Shown here one piece after another: positions 1-9,854 of a stretch of 64,000 nt of DNA (positions are counted from its first letter, which is position 1; each line of letters starts with the position of its first letter). The position numbers and the translations under genes were made by a program. Source of the DNA: Sandaracinobacter neustonicus (GTDB lineage: Bacteria; Pseudomonadota; Alphaproteobacteria; Sphingomonadales; Sphingomonadaceae); assembly GCF_006385875.1 (NCBI RefSeq), contig NZ_VFSU01000029.1, positions 1 to 64,000 of the forward strand, in the 5' to 3' direction. The notes under the pieces are model-generated. The model worked only from the letters and a program-made list of their open reading frames with translations, was not told the DNA's origin and did not search any database.

Positions 1-1
1 C

Positions 2-763
2 TTCTGCGAAACACAGGCGCTCGGCACGCATTTCTTGGTCCGCACCTGTGTCGATCGTCTGGCTGGCGACGGTGGCCATACGATCGCCGACGAAATGAGC
101 GAAACCACCGTGCAAGGCACGCATCGGATCACCATTGGCAAAGACGATCATGCCGACATCGAACTGCGCTATAGGCGCATCCAAGTTTTGCCGCCGATCG
201 GAAAGCAAAAGCGCTATCCTTCACTCAGCCTGACCATCTTGCATGCCCGTGAGAGTGGAACGCCTGAAGGGCGCCCCCCAATCGACTGGCGGCTCATCAC
301 CGATCTGCCGGTAACGACGCCTGACGAAGCCATCGAAAAGCTCGACTGGTATGCTCAGCGTTGGAAGATCGAACTCTTCCACAAGATACTCAAATCTGGC
401 TGCCGAGCCGAAGATGCGCGGCTGCGGACCGCCGAACGCCTCGCCAATCTGATCGCCATATTCTGCATTCTGTCATGGCGCCTGTTTTGGATGACCATGA
501 TCAATCGCGCTGCTCCTGACGCATCGCCTCGGCTGATCCTGACCGATGTCGAAATTACCCTGATCGACCACCTCGCAGCTTCCCGAAGGAATGAACCGCC
601 AGGCAGAACCCTTTCCGACTATCTAACCCAAATCGCCCGGCTCGGAGGCTATCTTGCGCGAGCCCATGATCCGCCGCCTGGCAACATCGTCATCTGGAGA
701 GGATGGTCTCGCCTGATGGACATCAAAATCGGTGCTAACGTCAGCCGCAACATTTGTGGGTAA
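2..763 (+). CDS. IS4-family transposase, C-terminal part (5' end lies outside the window)
   Basis: The reading frame is open from the first complete codon of the window, so this is the C-terminal part of a longer gene. Residues such as QALGTHFLVRTCVDRLAG are typical of the central part of IS4/IS50-like DDE transposases. The family's Y-(2)-R-(3)-E-(6)-K signature is visible as YAQRWKIELFHKILK near 349-393, and its Glu is the third catalytic acidic residue. The first in-frame start (TTG at 35) lies inside a conserved segment and is not the real start. The stop at 761-763 is followed by about 110 bp with no gene, then the convergent ABC-3C operon. I could not define the terminal inverted repeat. 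Confidence 0.85.
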   Translation, partial: FCETQALGTHFLVRTCVDRLAGDGGHTIADEMSETTVQGTHRITIGKDDHADIELRYRRIQVLPPIGKQKRYPSLSLTILHARESGTPEGRPPIDWRLITDLPVTTPDEAIEKLDWYAQRWKIELFHKILKSGCRAEDARLRTAERLANLIAIFCILSWRLFWMTMINRAAPDASPRLILTDVEITLIDHLAASRRNEPPGRTLSDYLTQIARLGGYLARAHDPPPGNIVIWRGWSRLMDIKIGANVSRNICG

Positions 764-873
764 TTGAAAGGCTGGCCGGACGCTTACACTTGTTCCGCGC
801 AACCATCTCAGTAAGCCTAGCGTATATCGTTCCGCTCGACGCGCGGGCCGGGTCTCAACGGGCGCGACAAGGT

Positions 874-2841
874 CTAGTCGGCCTTCGGCGCGGGCTGGAG
901 CCACTCAGGTGGGACCAGCTTCTGGTCGCCCCGCCAGGCCTGCGCCAGGGCGACACCAGAAATCTCTCCCCACACGTCATCGCCCGCATGGTCTAGCACG
1001 ATGGCCTGAAGACGTCCTTTGGCGCGAACGATCTCCGAGCCCAGGGTCTCGAACACCTTGCGGACAGCGGCGATGTCCTGGTCGCGCGTCCGTCCTGTCG
1101 GCTGTTCGATGTCCGTCACTTCAAACCCACTCGGAAAGTAGACCTGACTCGGCTGATCGTAGACCAGCAGGCCGGGGACCGGATGATTGACGTCGTTGAG
1201 GAAAAAGCGCTGCAGGGCGAGGGTCACCGCTAAGTGGTAGGCGAGCCAGTTCGCGCCGCTCCCGATCTCCCAGAGATAGTCTTCCCGGTCGGTCTGCACG
1301 ACCTTGATGGTCAGGTCGGGCACCGAGATCCGGATCGGCGCATCGGGCCATTCGGCGTCGAGGCGGGGAACGATCTCACCAGCGTACTTCTCGACCTGCA
1401 GCAGGGCGTTGGTCATTTTCCGCTGGACGGCGGCTTCGGAGTAGATCGCTTTCTGAGCGTCGAGCTGCTGGCGCAGAAGGACGATCTCATCGGCCAGAGC
1501 GGACCCGTCCTGGGATCGCTCGAAGGACTGGAGCGCCTGTTCCAGGCGTCCGACGAAGCGTTCGATACTGTCCTGGCGGAAGGTGATCGCCCGAACCTGT
1601 TCGGACTTCTGTTCAAGCAGGACGATCTGCTGGCGAATTTCCGCCAGCGCTCCGGTGGCCTTCTCGACCTCTCCGCGCAGTCGTACCCGCTCGCGGTCGA
1701 AAGCGTCGGACATCTCGGGTTTGGTGCGAAGCTGAACGTCGAGGCTGGCCAGAGCCTCGGTCAGCGCATCGAGACGATCACGCCCGCTGTCTCCCAGTGC
1801 CACGAGGAGATCGTCGCTCGAAGCGGCGCGCGTCTTCAACCACCCGGCGATGTCGAGCCTGTCCCGCTGAATGCGGATCGCCGATCCATAGGCCTCGCTG
1901 CTGCTCAAGAGGCGCTGGATTTCGTTGAGGCGCTGACGCTCGTCGGCCAACTGCGCCGCGGCCTTGCTCTCACCCTCTCTGAGCGCCTGCAATTGCGCCA
2001 AGGCTCCGTCGATGGACGCCACCGTGGCGACAGCCCCGCGTGTGTTCGACTGGGAGGCCTTTCGCAGCAGGTCGACGATAACGTTCCAGTCCTCAGGGAT
2101 CGGAGTGTCAGCCGGAAGGAGGCCGTACTCCATGGCAGTGCGGAGCCAGCCCTGTGTTTCCGTCTGCCAGGCGCGGACGGCCGTGCGAGCCGCGTTGAGA
2201 GCGGACTCTTTACGCCGGAGCTCCCGATTGATCCGATCGATCTCCCACCGCGCGGCGAGCATCGGCGGCGTCAGCGCGCCAAGAACATAGGGGAAAATCG
2301 CCTTGAGCTTCTCCCGATGTTCAGTCGTGTCCGCGTTGAAGTAGAGCACCATCGGGTTGGCGACGATGTATTGCGGCTGGAAGGTGAAAGCCATCAGATC
2401 GCGAAAGCTGACGCGTGCGACCTCTGCGTCGGGATTCAGCCCGAGCTGGGAAAGCCCGGCGAGCTTGTCCAAGCGGCGCTTGACGGCGTCTGCCGTGATA
2501 TTCTTGACGGGCGTTTCCTCCGGAACTTCGATCTCGTCGGCCTCCAGCAGGAACATGTCCCCGGTCTGGCGAGCTTCCCCCGGTTCGCGACGGGCGAGGA
2601 GCTTCTGCCCCTCGAGTGTATCGATGACGATGCCGAACCAGGAGCAGGCTTCGCGGATGACGCCGACAGGAATGCTGCATTTCCCGGAAGCGAGGCAGTA
2701 GTCGATGATCGGGATGACGGCGGATTTGCCTGTCTTCGAGGCGCCGCTGATGACATTGACCATGCCGGGCTCGAACTCGACGATCCGCGACGGATGTCCT
2801 GCCTTCGACCACAGGATCAGTTTGAGGATTTGGAAATGCAT
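874..2841 (-). CDS. DUF3732-type ABC ATPase, ATPase component of an ABC three-component (ABC-3C) system
   Basis: A 655-residue ATPase of the SMC/Rad50-like ABC class. The Walker A motif GASKTGKS is at residues 33-40, right after the strand MVNVIS. A long coiled-coil middle with many Glu/Arg/Leu residues follows, then a C-terminal ATPase half ([16 protein letters not shown] resembles a Walker B region). The start is the ATG at 2841, not the upstream in-frame ATG at 2898: it overlaps the stop of the preceding gene as TGATG, and [11 protein letters not shown] is the family's usual beginning. This is the last gene of a three-gene operon. In published comparative work ABC-3C operons are predicted conflict (anti-phage) systems in which the ATPase senses nucleic acid and gates a toxic partner. 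That role is inferred, not shown here. Confidence 0.88.
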   Translation of the reverse strand: MHFQILKLILWSKAGHPSRIVEFEPGMVNVISGASKTGKSAVIPIIDYCLASGKCSIPVGVIREACSWFGIVIDTLEGQKLLARREPGEARQTGDMFLLEADEIEVPEETPVKNITADAVKRRLDKLAGLSQLGLNPDAEVARVSFRDLMAFTFQPQYIVANPMVLYFNADTTEHREKLKAIFPYVLGALTPPMLAARWEIDRINRELRRKESALNAARTAVRAWQTETQGWLRTAMEYGLLPADTPIPEDWNVIVDLLRKASQSNTRGAVATVASIDGALAQLQALREGESKAAAQLADERQRLNEIQRLLSSSEAYGSAIRIQRDRLDIAGWLKTRAASSDDLLVALGDSGRDRLDALTEALASLDVQLRTKPEMSDAFDRERVRLRGEVEKATGALAEIRQQIVLLEQKSEQVRAITFRQDSIERFVGRLEQALQSFERSQDGSALADEIVLLRQQLDAQKAIYSEAAVQRKMTNALLQVEKYAGEIVPRLDAEWPDAPIRISVPDLTIKVVQTDREDYLWEIGSGANWLAYHLAVTLALQRFFLNDVNHPVPGLLVYDQPSQVYFPSGFEVTDIEQPTGRTRDQDIAAVRKVFETLGSEIVRAKGRLQAIVLDHAGDDVWGEISGVALAQAWRGDQKLVPPEWLQPAPKAD

Positions 2842-3329
2842 CAGGCCTCGACCTGCAGGAGAGAAAAGACTTGGTTTGCGGGCAGGCGAGCGAACCATCG
2901 CCCGAGCTTTTCCGCGCTCGCGACATGATACTTGAGCCGTTCTGGCGGCTTCGGGGGGCTGGCCTGGTTGGCGCGCACCAGAGCATTGTCATAGTCCACG
3001 GCGAGCAGGCCCGCGACGATCCCTGAACCGAGCGACTGTAGCGTCAGATTCCGCATGGCGAGGGCGCGCGTGTGAACGGCGAGCAGATGCTCGCGCTCTT
3101 CAGCGAGTTTGGCGACGAACTTGGCTAGCCCTGAGCTTTGATTGGTCGATTTCACGACCCGCATCGTGTGTCCATGCAAAGTGATCGGGAGCACCAGGAA
3201 CAAGGACGTCATCGGAGACACCTCGCCGATCCGCTCGGCCTGATAGGCCTGGCAGAAAGTCCAGATGAGATGGGCTCCAAAGGCGGGGTTTTGGACGAGC
3301 TCGATCGGGGTCAGGGGAACCTCGGTCAT
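2841..3329 (-). CDS. ABC-3C system middle component
   Basis: A 162-residue soluble protein that begins [23 protein letters not shown], which fits the 'three component ABC system middle component' family. Such proteins start with a short N-terminal motif naming the 'NPAFGA' segment and carry a helical body. It overlaps the upstream effector-type gene by ATGA (3326-3329) and the downstream ATPase by TGATG, so the three genes are translationally coupled. Its molecular role is unknown; in the family it is thought to link the ATPase to the third component. Confidence 0.8.
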   Translation of the reverse strand: MTEVPLTPIELVQNPAFGAHLIWTFCQAYQAERIGEVSPMTSLFLVLPITLHGHTMRVVKSTNQSSGLAKFVAKLAEEREHLLAVHTRALAMRNLTLQSLGSGIVAGLLAVDYDNALVRANQASPPKPPERLKYHVASAEKLGRWFARLPANQVFSLLQVEA

Positions 3330-4498
3330 TTGGCATCACCCTTGAACAGGGATGCGTAGGCGGGATGCCACCCGAGCTTCAGACCGTTCGCCAGATCGTT
3401 GAAAGCTCCGGCGATGAAGTGAGACGGCAGGGTTTGGCCATCCAGCGGGAGCTCAACGGCGGAACACCGCCGATAGACCCGGCGTCCTCGTTCGGGCTCG
3501 CTGAGGCTGGAATCAACATCCTCCACCTCGTCGCGAACCAAAGTGTGCTGGCGAACCAGCTGCCCATCCAGTTCGTCGAATGACTCTGCCACGACCAAGC
3601 CCTCGGCAGCCCATTCTACCTTGTCGGACGTCGTGCGGAGATAGTCGCTCACAGCCGTGGTCAGGAGTTCGCTCGAGGCCTCAATCGCCTGAAGCTGTCG
3701 CACGAAGGTCGGCGAAGTGCTGACGACCATCGCCACCAACTCATCGGCGGGGACGGGGCCCTTAGAGATGAGGTAGCCCGCCAGATTGGACTTGCGGGAG
3801 AAGGCCTGAAACTGCCGACGGAAAATCACCGCCTCGAGCGTCTTGGATCCGCCGTCGCGAAGGAGGCGGTCAAGGCGGTCGCGCGCGATGCCAATAGCCG
3901 CGGCAGTCATGTCATCGACGGCCGCCTGAGGCAGGCCAGCGCGAACAAACTGGCGGACGCCCTCAAGCGCGTCAGCCTCCGAGACAAGGCTGAACCGGGT
4001 GATGATGGCGCTGCAGACGTCCGGCCTCGCCTCAAGAAACCTTCGAATCTGAGGCCCGCAGCCGACGTCCGGCTTCTTGGGATCGATCAGCTTGCCGATC
4101 TTCGCCAACACCGTGGCGCAGGCCGCTGCAGTCGTGGCGGCGCTCATTTCGGCAACGAGCGCGCCGGTCTTCGCTGGCGTGATGAACAGCCGGAAATCCG
4201 TCTTGGCAGGATCGATCATCTTGTCGGTGCAGAGCGTCGCCCAGTTGGCGAAGGTCTTCCAGAGGTCCACAGCCTTGTCGGCCGCCGGGTTCCCTGTGAG
4301 AGTGCTCTTGTCCTGCTCGAGAAGAAGCGAGCCGTCCGCGCGATGAACTGCCACGTCATCGAGCCCCTCAAGGGATACGCTGTCGCCATCGGCCGCAGAG
4401 AACAGGTGGAAGCAGGCGCGTAGTTGCTGAAGCGAGAAACCCAAGTACTGCCCGGCGGCAGAGGTTTTCAGCGGCTTCTCGAGTTCAACCAGGCTCAT
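3326..4498 (-). CDS. ABC-3C system third component (ABC-3C C-terminal-domain protein)
   Basis: A 390-residue protein, first gene of the operon. The N-terminal region ([25 protein letters not shown], residues about 43-68) has the look of the restriction-like 'dsDNA/NAD effector' segment seen in ABC-3C proteins: residues such as EGLDDV, LEQDK and a following helical part. The C-terminal third is the conserved ABC-3C region. It ends in an ATGA overlap with the middle component. Upstream (4499-4813) lie about 300 bp that include an IS481 relic, and the promoter must be there. Which biochemical activity it has (nuclease-like or other) cannot be told from inspection. Confidence 0.75.
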   Translation of the reverse strand: MSLVELEKPLKTSAAGQYLGFSLQQLRACFHLFSAADGDSVSLEGLDDVAVHRADGSLLLEQDKSTLTGNPAADKAVDLWKTFANWATLCTDKMIDPAKTDFRLFITPAKTGALVAEMSAATTAAACATVLAKIGKLIDPKKPDVGCGPQIRRFLEARPDVCSAIITRFSLVSEADALEGVRQFVRAGLPQAAVDDMTAAAIGIARDRLDRLLRDGGSKTLEAVIFRRQFQAFSRKSNLAGYLISKGPVPADELVAMVVSTSPTFVRQLQAIEASSELLTTAVSDYLRTTSDKVEWAAEGLVVAESFDELDGQLVRQHTLVRDEVEDVDSSLSEPERGRRVYRRCSAVELPLDGQTLPSHFIAGAFNDLANGLKLGWHPAYASLFKGDAK

Positions 4499-4640
4499 GT
4501 GTCTTCCCGCGCGACCGCAGAATCGGTCTAAACTTGTACAGTCTAAACATGCTCTCGCCGAACAGCGAGATCGTTGGTTGTAGAGCGTTGGTCGCTGCCC
4601 GGACTAGACTGTCGACGAAGCCCTGCCGTTCGGCGATGGT

Positions 4641-4703
4641 CCGGACTGCGTGCGTGGTCGTGGCGCTCCCGTGACGAACTTGGCCCATAAGGCTTCCTTC
4701 CAT
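4641..4703 (-). pseudogene. Relic of the 5' end of an IS481-family transposase
   Basis: Residues MGQVRHGSATTTHAVR, encoded from about 4688 to 4641, match what I recall as the conserved N-terminus of a widespread IS481-type transposase, which then continues into a helix-turn-helix. Here the similarity stops after 16 residues and the frame runs into unrelated sequence (TIAERQGFVDSL), so only a scar is left. It sits directly upstream of the ABC-3C operon and suggests that mobile elements delivered or trimmed this island. Confidence 0.5.
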
Positions 4704-4813
4704 TCCAACGAAAGGATCGCACCATCAAAACGTGGGACCAAACACCTAGAGGGCGACTTAAGTTACGTTGAACGGGACTTTCGAGACGATCCACGACATC
4801 CTACGACAGGATC

Positions 4814-6574
4814 ATGAACGCAGCCTCGATCGATTCCGCCGTCTCCCTGGCCTTCAGTCTCCACGCTAACAAGGGCGCCTATGCCCTTCTTGTCGGCTCG
4901 GGCGTCTCGCGCTCGGCTGGCATTCCCACGGGCTGGGAAGTCACGCTCGATCTCGTGCGGCAACTGGCGGCGACCGCGGGCGAAGCGGGCGTTTCCGATC
5001 CCGAGGCCTGGTTCAGGGAGACCTATCGCCAAGAACCCGATTATTCCAATCTCCTCGATCAACTGTTCAAGGTCCAGGCCGAGCGGCAGCAATGTCTCAA
5101 ACGCTATTTCGAACCCGACGCCGACGAGCGCGAGCAGGGTCTGAAAGCACCGACGCCGGCCCACCATGCAATCGCGGACCTCGTCGCGCTCGGCTATGTC
5201 CGCGTGATCGTCACCACCAATTTCGATCGGCTGATCGAGCAAGCGCTCGAAACCCGCGGCGTTGTGCCGGTCATCGTGGCCAACGCCGATCAGGTGGCCG
5301 GCATGCTGCCCCTGGTTCATCAGACCTGTTGCGTCATCAAGGTGCATGGCGACTATCTGGACACCCGCATCAAGAACACCGTGCCGGAGCTGGAAACCTA
5401 TTCGCCGGCGATGGACCGGCTTCTCGATCGCGTGTTCGACGAGTTCGGCCTCATTCTCTGCGGCTGGTCGGGGGCCTGGGACCCCGCCTTGCGATCCGCC
5501 ATCACCCGCGCGCCCAGCCGCCGCTTCGCAAGCTATTGGGCCACGCTGGCGCCCCTGTCCGGAACGGCCGAGACTCTGGCGCGGGATCGAATGATCACGC
5601 CCGTGCCCACGACCGGCGCGGATCGCTTCTTCACGGATCTTGCGGACCGGCTGGCGTCGCTGCAGACCCTGGATCGACCCCATCCCCTATCCGTTCAGGC
5701 AGCGGTCGCTACCCTCAAACGCTATATCGCCGAGGACCGCCATCGCATCCGGCTGCATGACCTGGTCATCGACGCCGTCGATGACGCCCGCGTCCGCTGG
5801 TCGAAAAGCGGCGTCTCGCTTGCCGACCCCCAGCCGACGAATGCGTCGATCCCGGAGCGGATGAAGGCCTATGACGCCAGCCTGGAGACGCTGATCGCCC
5901 TCGGCCTGGAACTTGGGCGCTGGGGGCGCCCCGAACATGCGCGCCTCGTCGCGGAAATGCTCGAGCGGCTTTCTCGTCGCGAGCCGGTCAGGGGCTCCAC
6001 CTATAACCTCTGGTCCGCCCTGTGGCCCTATCCGGCCACCGCCGTCTTCTATGCGGTGGGGCTGGGCGCGCTGGAGGCCGACAATTTCGAACTTCTGGGC
6101 GCTGTCGCAGCGGCCCGGCTAACGACCGAGCGCGGCGAGAAGGCGGGTACGGTCGAGCGGTTGGCGCCGGCGGTCCTGGTGAGCGACAAGTCGAACCTGC
6201 GCGCCTTGTTCAACTCGGATCGCTATACGCCTCTCAACGACTGGCTCTCGCAGCTGTTCCGTCCCCTGGTGGCCCCGCACGCGATCGAGAACGACTATTA
6301 CGACAGCTTCGCGCCGCTGTTCGATCGTCTCGAAATCCTTTTCGCCGTCGCCTATCGCGCCTTCGACAAGGGTGACCGGGGATGGGCCCCGCCGGGCTGC
6401 TGGGCCTGGCGTCATGAGAACCAGCAGAAGATCCAGGAGCAGTTGAAGGGCGAGCTCGGCGCATTGGGCCAACAGGCCCCGCTCATGCGCACGGGGTGGT
6501 TCTCATCGACCGAACAGGCCCAGAAGGTGCTCGAAGAAGTCTACGCGTTCGCAGGCCGCCTGAACTTTCATTGA
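4814..6574 (+). CDS. SIR2-family protein, probable NADase-type defence effector
   Basis: A 586-residue protein with a SIR2 fold in the first 260 residues: nucleotide-binding GSGVSRSAG (28-36), TTNFDRL (134-140), KVHGD with the catalytic-type His at 178, and CGWS (216-219). The remaining 320 residues match no domain I recognise; long SIR2 proteins of this shape with C-terminal extensions are common in bacterial defence islands, where several have been shown to deplete NAD+ on phage infection. There is no signal peptide or membrane segment. The gene stands alone, divergent from the ABC-3C operon and followed by a Fic gene. A deacetylase role is less likely because a classical sirtuin zinc-binding Cys4 is not seen. 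Confidence 0.87.
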   Translation: MNAASIDSAVSLAFSLHANKGAYALLVGSGVSRSAGIPTGWEVTLDLVRQLAATAGEAGVSDPEAWFRETYRQEPDYSNLLDQLFKVQAERQQCLKRYFEPDADEREQGLKAPTPAHHAIADLVALGYVRVIVTTNFDRLIEQALETRGVVPVIVANADQVAGMLPLVHQTCCVIKVHGDYLDTRIKNTVPELETYSPAMDRLLDRVFDEFGLILCGWSGAWDPALRSAITRAPSRRFASYWATLAPLSGTAETLARDRMITPVPTTGADRFFTDLADRLASLQTLDRPHPLSVQAAVATLKRYIAEDRHRIRLHDLVIDAVDDARVRWSKSGVSLADPQPTNASIPERMKAYDASLETLIALGLELGRWGRPEHARLVAEMLERLSRREPVRGSTYNLWSALWPYPATAVFYAVGLGALEADNFELLGAVAAARLTTERGEKAGTVERLAPAVLVSDKSNLRALFNSDRYTPLNDWLSQLFRPLVAPHAIENDYYDSFAPLFDRLEILFAVAYRAFDKGDRGWAPPGCWAWRHENQQKIQEQLKGELGALGQQAPLMRTGWFSSTEQAQKVLEEVYAFAGRLNFH

Positions 6575-6886
6575 AAGCGCGTCCGGGAAGGCGTCCGCGT
6601 CCGCGTTCGCGCCCTACGCCAGTCTTCAAATCGTCGCCTGAAAACGATCGGATATTTCAGCACCGGTGAACAGGATGGCCGAGACGATCCGAGGCCGGCT
6701 GAAACGTGCGTATGGCCGATTATGAGAATGTCGCGGACAAAACGCGCTGCTGCGAGAATTCTACGGACATTTGATGAAGCCTCTTGAGGCTTATGAGAAA
6801 AACTCTTACGAGAGAAATATGGACATTTTGATATTTTGTGAGAGTATATTGGACATCTGACGGGTGTCTCACGCGCTTAGGAGACT
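6575..6886 (+). promoter_or_regulatory. Upstream region of the Fic gene with three GGACATYTGA-like repeats and a perfect palindrome
   Basis: About 310 bp without a gene. The last 130 bp are much more A+T-rich than the surroundings. GGACATTTGA occurs at 6765-6774, GGACATTTTGA at 6821-6831 and GGACATCTGA at 6851-6860. A perfect palindrome AAGCCTC-TT-GAGGCTT lies at 6777-6792. These look like operator copies for a regulator, possibly the N-terminal DNA-binding part of the Fic protein itself. No factor can be named. Confidence 0.45.
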
Positions 6887-8470
6887 GTGGTGGCGGATAT
6901 CATCTTCACGCCCTCAGGCGATGAAGCCTTCGACCGGAAGGTCCGACGCGACCACAAGGCTGGCAAGCTCAATCGCATCGCCAGCGGCATCTATGCGGAA
7001 CCCTCCGCCGAGCCGATCGAGGTCCTGGTTCGTCGAAACTGGTTCAAGATCGTCGGCAAGCTGGTGCCCGATGGGGTCGCGACCGACCGGACCGGCATGG
7101 ACGGCAAGCCCTGGCGAGACGCCTCGTCCGGCGACGTCCAGACGGACGCCTTCGTCTTCATGAGCGCGCCGAGAACCCGAGACATCATCAGGGCGCCGGG
7201 GCTCGTGATCAACTTTCGGGAAGGCAAGGGCCCCGTGGAGGGCGATATTCCGTACCTCGGCACATGGCTGGCGGGCCCTATCCGAAAACTGCTCGACAAC
7301 CTCACGCCGTCACGCGCGACCGGAAGCGGCCCCTCGCGCACGACCGGGGCGGCCGCGGTGGAGGCGCAGCTCGACAGCCTCTGCTCCACCCACGGCGAAG
7401 CCCATCTCAACCACATCCGTGACGCCGCCCGCGACCTCGCCCCCCTCATCGACCGCGAAAAGGAGTTCATCGTGCTGAACAACCTGATCGGGGCTCTGTT
7501 GCGGACCCGGGAGGCGACGGTCTCCACGCGCCAGGGACGGGCCCGGGCCGCGGGGGCTCCCCTCGATCCCCATTGCATCGGGCGGCTCGTGAAACTGGTC
7601 GACTATCTCCAGACCCGCGCGCCGGTCAGCATCCTGAACGCCGACACCACGCCGGAGCGCAAGACCGCCGGCGCCTTCATGGAAGCCTATTTCTCCAACT
7701 TCATTGAAGGCACGGAGTTTCCGGTGGGCGAAGCGGTCGAGATCGTCTTCCAGGGAAAGATGCCTGACGCCCGCCCCGAAGACGGGCACGACATTCTCGG
7801 AACCTATCTCCAGCTCGTCGATCTCGGGGACCGATCGGCCGCGGCGGTGGACGCCGACGCCTTCATCGATGAAATCCAGGAGCGCCATCGGCTCCTGATG
7901 GAGGCGCGACCTTCGGTCAGGCCCGGCCTGTTCAAGACCCGGCCCAACAAGGCCGGCGACACCAGTTTCGTCGCTCCCGACCTGGTGGCGGGCACATTGC
8001 GAGAAGGGATGACGATATTCCGATCGATCTCGGACCCGTTCTCGCGAGCCTTGTTCGTCCATTTCCTGTTGTCGGACGTCCACCCCTTCAATGACGGCAA
8101 CGGCCGGCTCAGCCGCATCATGATGACGAAGGAACTAGCGGCGGCAGGCCTCTCCCGGATCGTCGTCCCGACCGTCTATCGCAACGACTACCTAGACGCG
8201 CTGCGGGCCCTGTCGAGACGCGGAGAGCCTTCGATCTTCGTCCGGGCGCTCGAATTCTGCCAGCGCGTGAGCGCGGCCTGCTCCGCCCCCTCCACGGACG
8301 CGGCGATTGAAGCCTGGGCGCGCGCCTACGCCTTCTGCGAGGACGGACGCCACGCCCGCCTCACGATCCCCGATCCCTCGATTCCAATCGAAACGCGAGG
8401 CGGGGTGTCGGCTCCAGTCGACTACTGGACGTCGATTGATCCGAGCGGAAATCAGCCCTTCAGCCTGTGA
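6887..8470 (+). CDS. Fic-domain protein with an AbiEi-like N-terminal segment
   Basis: A 527-residue protein. The Fic catalytic motif HPFNDGNGR is intact at residues 399-407 (His, Phe, the GNGR loop and a following Arg), so it should transfer AMP or another nucleotide to a protein hydroxyl. An inhibitory-helix motif S-x3-E-G is present at 270-275 (SNFIEG), making it a self-inhibited (class II type) Fic. The first 70 residues (HKAGKLNRIASGIYAEP...VATDRTG) resemble the N-terminal winged helix of AbiEi antitoxins. Two adjacent GTG codons (6887 and 6890) are possible starts; the AGGAG at 6879-6883 is 3 nt before the first and 6 nt before the second, favouring the second. Regulatory repeats lie just upstream. 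It completes the SIR2/ABC-3C island. Confidence 0.88.
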   Translation: MVADIIFTPSGDEAFDRKVRRDHKAGKLNRIASGIYAEPSAEPIEVLVRRNWFKIVGKLVPDGVATDRTGMDGKPWRDASSGDVQTDAFVFMSAPRTRDIIRAPGLVINFREGKGPVEGDIPYLGTWLAGPIRKLLDNLTPSRATGSGPSRTTGAAAVEAQLDSLCSTHGEAHLNHIRDAARDLAPLIDREKEFIVLNNLIGALLRTREATVSTRQGRARAAGAPLDPHCIGRLVKLVDYLQTRAPVSILNADTTPERKTAGAFMEAYFSNFIEGTEFPVGEAVEIVFQGKMPDARPEDGHDILGTYLQLVDLGDRSAAAVDADAFIDEIQERHRLLMEARPSVRPGLFKTRPNKAGDTSFVAPDLVAGTLREGMTIFRSISDPFSRALFVHFLLSDVHPFNDGNGRLSRIMMTKELAAAGLSRIVVPTVYRNDYLDALRALSRRGEPSIFVRALEFCQRVSAACSAPSTDAAIEAWARAYAFCEDGRHARLTIPDPSIPIETRGGVSAPVDYWTSIDPSGNQPFSL

Positions 8471-8890
8471 TGCCGCCGACGAAGCCTTGACCGTCAGCGC
8501 GTAGAAATCGTGTTCCGTTCGTTTGGCGCCGATCTATCGGACGGCGCCGATGGTGCATGTCGCGGTGTCACAATCCACCAGCCGTCCGAGACCGTGATCC
8601 GGGACATTCGCCAATCGCCAACAGCATCGTTGGAATCGGCACAGCCAGGCTCCACGCATCAATCTATGCACCATAACCAGTTCGTGTTGCTTTCTCCGGC
8701 CGCTGAAACTCCCGGAAGACGATGATCGGCCCTAAAATTGGAACTGACGCCCGTCCGGCATGAAAAATACGCCTTTTCTGTGAATTTCATTACTCGAGAT
8801 CATGTTGCGTGAAAAATGATCTTCAAACATGAAAAGTGTTCCCAGGCCTCGGGTCGGCGCGAAAACCGAACCCAAGACGCAAGAGACGGC
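8471..8890. other. Gene-free interval
   Basis: About 420 bp between convergent genes. I see no convincing gene. The stretch 8755-8845 is A+T-rich and holds three TGAAAAxT-type repeats (around 8760, 8811 and 8829), but no function can be assigned. Confidence 0.5.
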
Positions 8891-9301
8891 TCAGCGAAGA
8901 ATCTTCGACACGCTCCTCCACGAAACCTCCGACAGATAGGCGTCCATCAGCCGCCTTCCGTCAGATGAGAGCCAAGTCAGTTTTCGGCGGGCGTCGGTTG
9001 GGTCAACCGACCGTTCGACCAGCCCTTCGCTTTCCAGCATCAACAGATGGCGAAGCGCCGTCGATGCCGGCGCAGCAGATCCGATGCATGCCGACGACAC
9101 GGAGGGATGGTGCGGTGATCCGACCCGCACACGTAGGTCCAGCAACATGTCCCAGGCAGGTTCGGCGAACAGAGCGGAATTGAAGAACTTTCCCCTGTGC
9201 CGACGCTCCGCGTAGAGGGCCTGCGCCATCGCACCAAATCCGTCCCGGCCGCTGATGTCGTCGCCGTTGGCGCCGCGGGAATCCGCACGATACCGCAGCA
9301 C
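8891..9301 (-). CDS. MarR-like winged-helix regulator
   Basis: About 136 residues. The segment LYAERRHRGKFFNSALFAEPAWDMLLDL, followed by VSSACIGSAAPASTALRHLLMLESEGLVER and DARRKLTWLSSDGRRLMDAYL, is the typical winged-helix pattern of a MarR-like family common in sphingomonads. Two starts are possible: GTG at 9301, 5 nt after the preceding stop, or ATG at 9229 just before AQALYAERR. I prefer 9301 because it gives the usual 20-odd residues ahead of the helix. It is the last gene of the minus-strand group that begins with the LuxR-type gene at 10746, and so is likely co-transcribed. Target unknown. Confidence 0.65.
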   Translation of the reverse strand: MLRYRADSRGANGDDISGRDGFGAMAQALYAERRHRGKFFNSALFAEPAWDMLLDLRVRVGSPHHPSVSSACIGSAAPASTALRHLLMLESEGLVERSVDPTDARRKLTWLSSDGRRLMDAYLSEVSWRSVSKILR

Positions 9302-9305
9302 GGCA

Positions 9306-9821
9306 TCAGCGGCCTGTACCGACTGAGTCCGGGAACCGCGCGTCACCGGCTGACTGCCCTTCCCTGTAGGACGGCGGGAGTTGACCCCGCCAGGCTGGAT
9401 CGATCCCGTAGCGTCGCAACCGCACCCGGTGGCGCCACGTCGCCACCGCCAGCATGGCCAGCAAGACGTAACTCCACAGCGCGACGGCATTGCCGTAAGC
9501 CCACGGGATGATGAAGTCCGTCCATAGGCCGGCGAGATGCGTCAGTGCGACCACGCCCTGAACAGCCGCTATCCATATCGGCCAGTATCGCGCCGAAAAC
9601 AGGGACATGACGTAGAGCGCCACAAAGGCCGTCAGATCGACTGCGAACATCGCCCATTCGACCTTGCCGAACAGGGCGTCGAACGGAGCCACCACCCATC
9701 GGCTGAGCTGGAAGTTGGCGATGAGTATCACGGTGCCGATGCGCTCCGGCGCTCCGCCTCTCGTCAGGGCGTAGGCGCAGCACACGACCGACAGAGTGCT
9801 GAAGATGATCAGGCGCGACAT
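9306..9821 (-). CDS. Five-TM membrane protein of duplicated module (copy A)
   Basis: A 171-residue protein with about five hydrophobic segments (for example LIIFSTLSVVCCAYAL, WAMFAVDLTAFVALYVMSLF, WIAAVQGVVALTHLAGL, ALWSYVLLAMLAVATW) and no recognised catalytic motif. The motif RGGAPERIGT...W.M.AVD.....V...L and VALTHLA align with the protein at 23345-23761 (WGGRPERIAA...WGVAAVDAALLAVLIMLVL, TVAAHVG), so the two are paralogues. It is third in a minus-strand set after the LuxR-type and small soluble genes, 33 nt after the latter. Function unknown. Confidence 0.7.
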   Translation of the reverse strand: MSRLIIFSTLSVVCCAYALTRGGAPERIGTVILIANFQLSRWVVAPFDALFGKVEWAMFAVDLTAFVALYVMSLFSARYWPIWIAAVQGVVALTHLAGLWTDFIIPWAYGNAVALWSYVLLAMLAVATWRHRVRLRRYGIDPAWRGQLPPSYREGQSAGDARFPDSVGTGR

Positions 9822-9854
9822 CAGGCGATGCGATCATCCTCATGGCGCTTCCAG

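Noticed and set aside
1234-2928. 564-codon plus-strand open frame
   Set aside because: It lies antisense to the ABC-3C ATPase gene, whose protein has a clear Walker A motif. The translation has no family pattern; it is an effect of high G+C.
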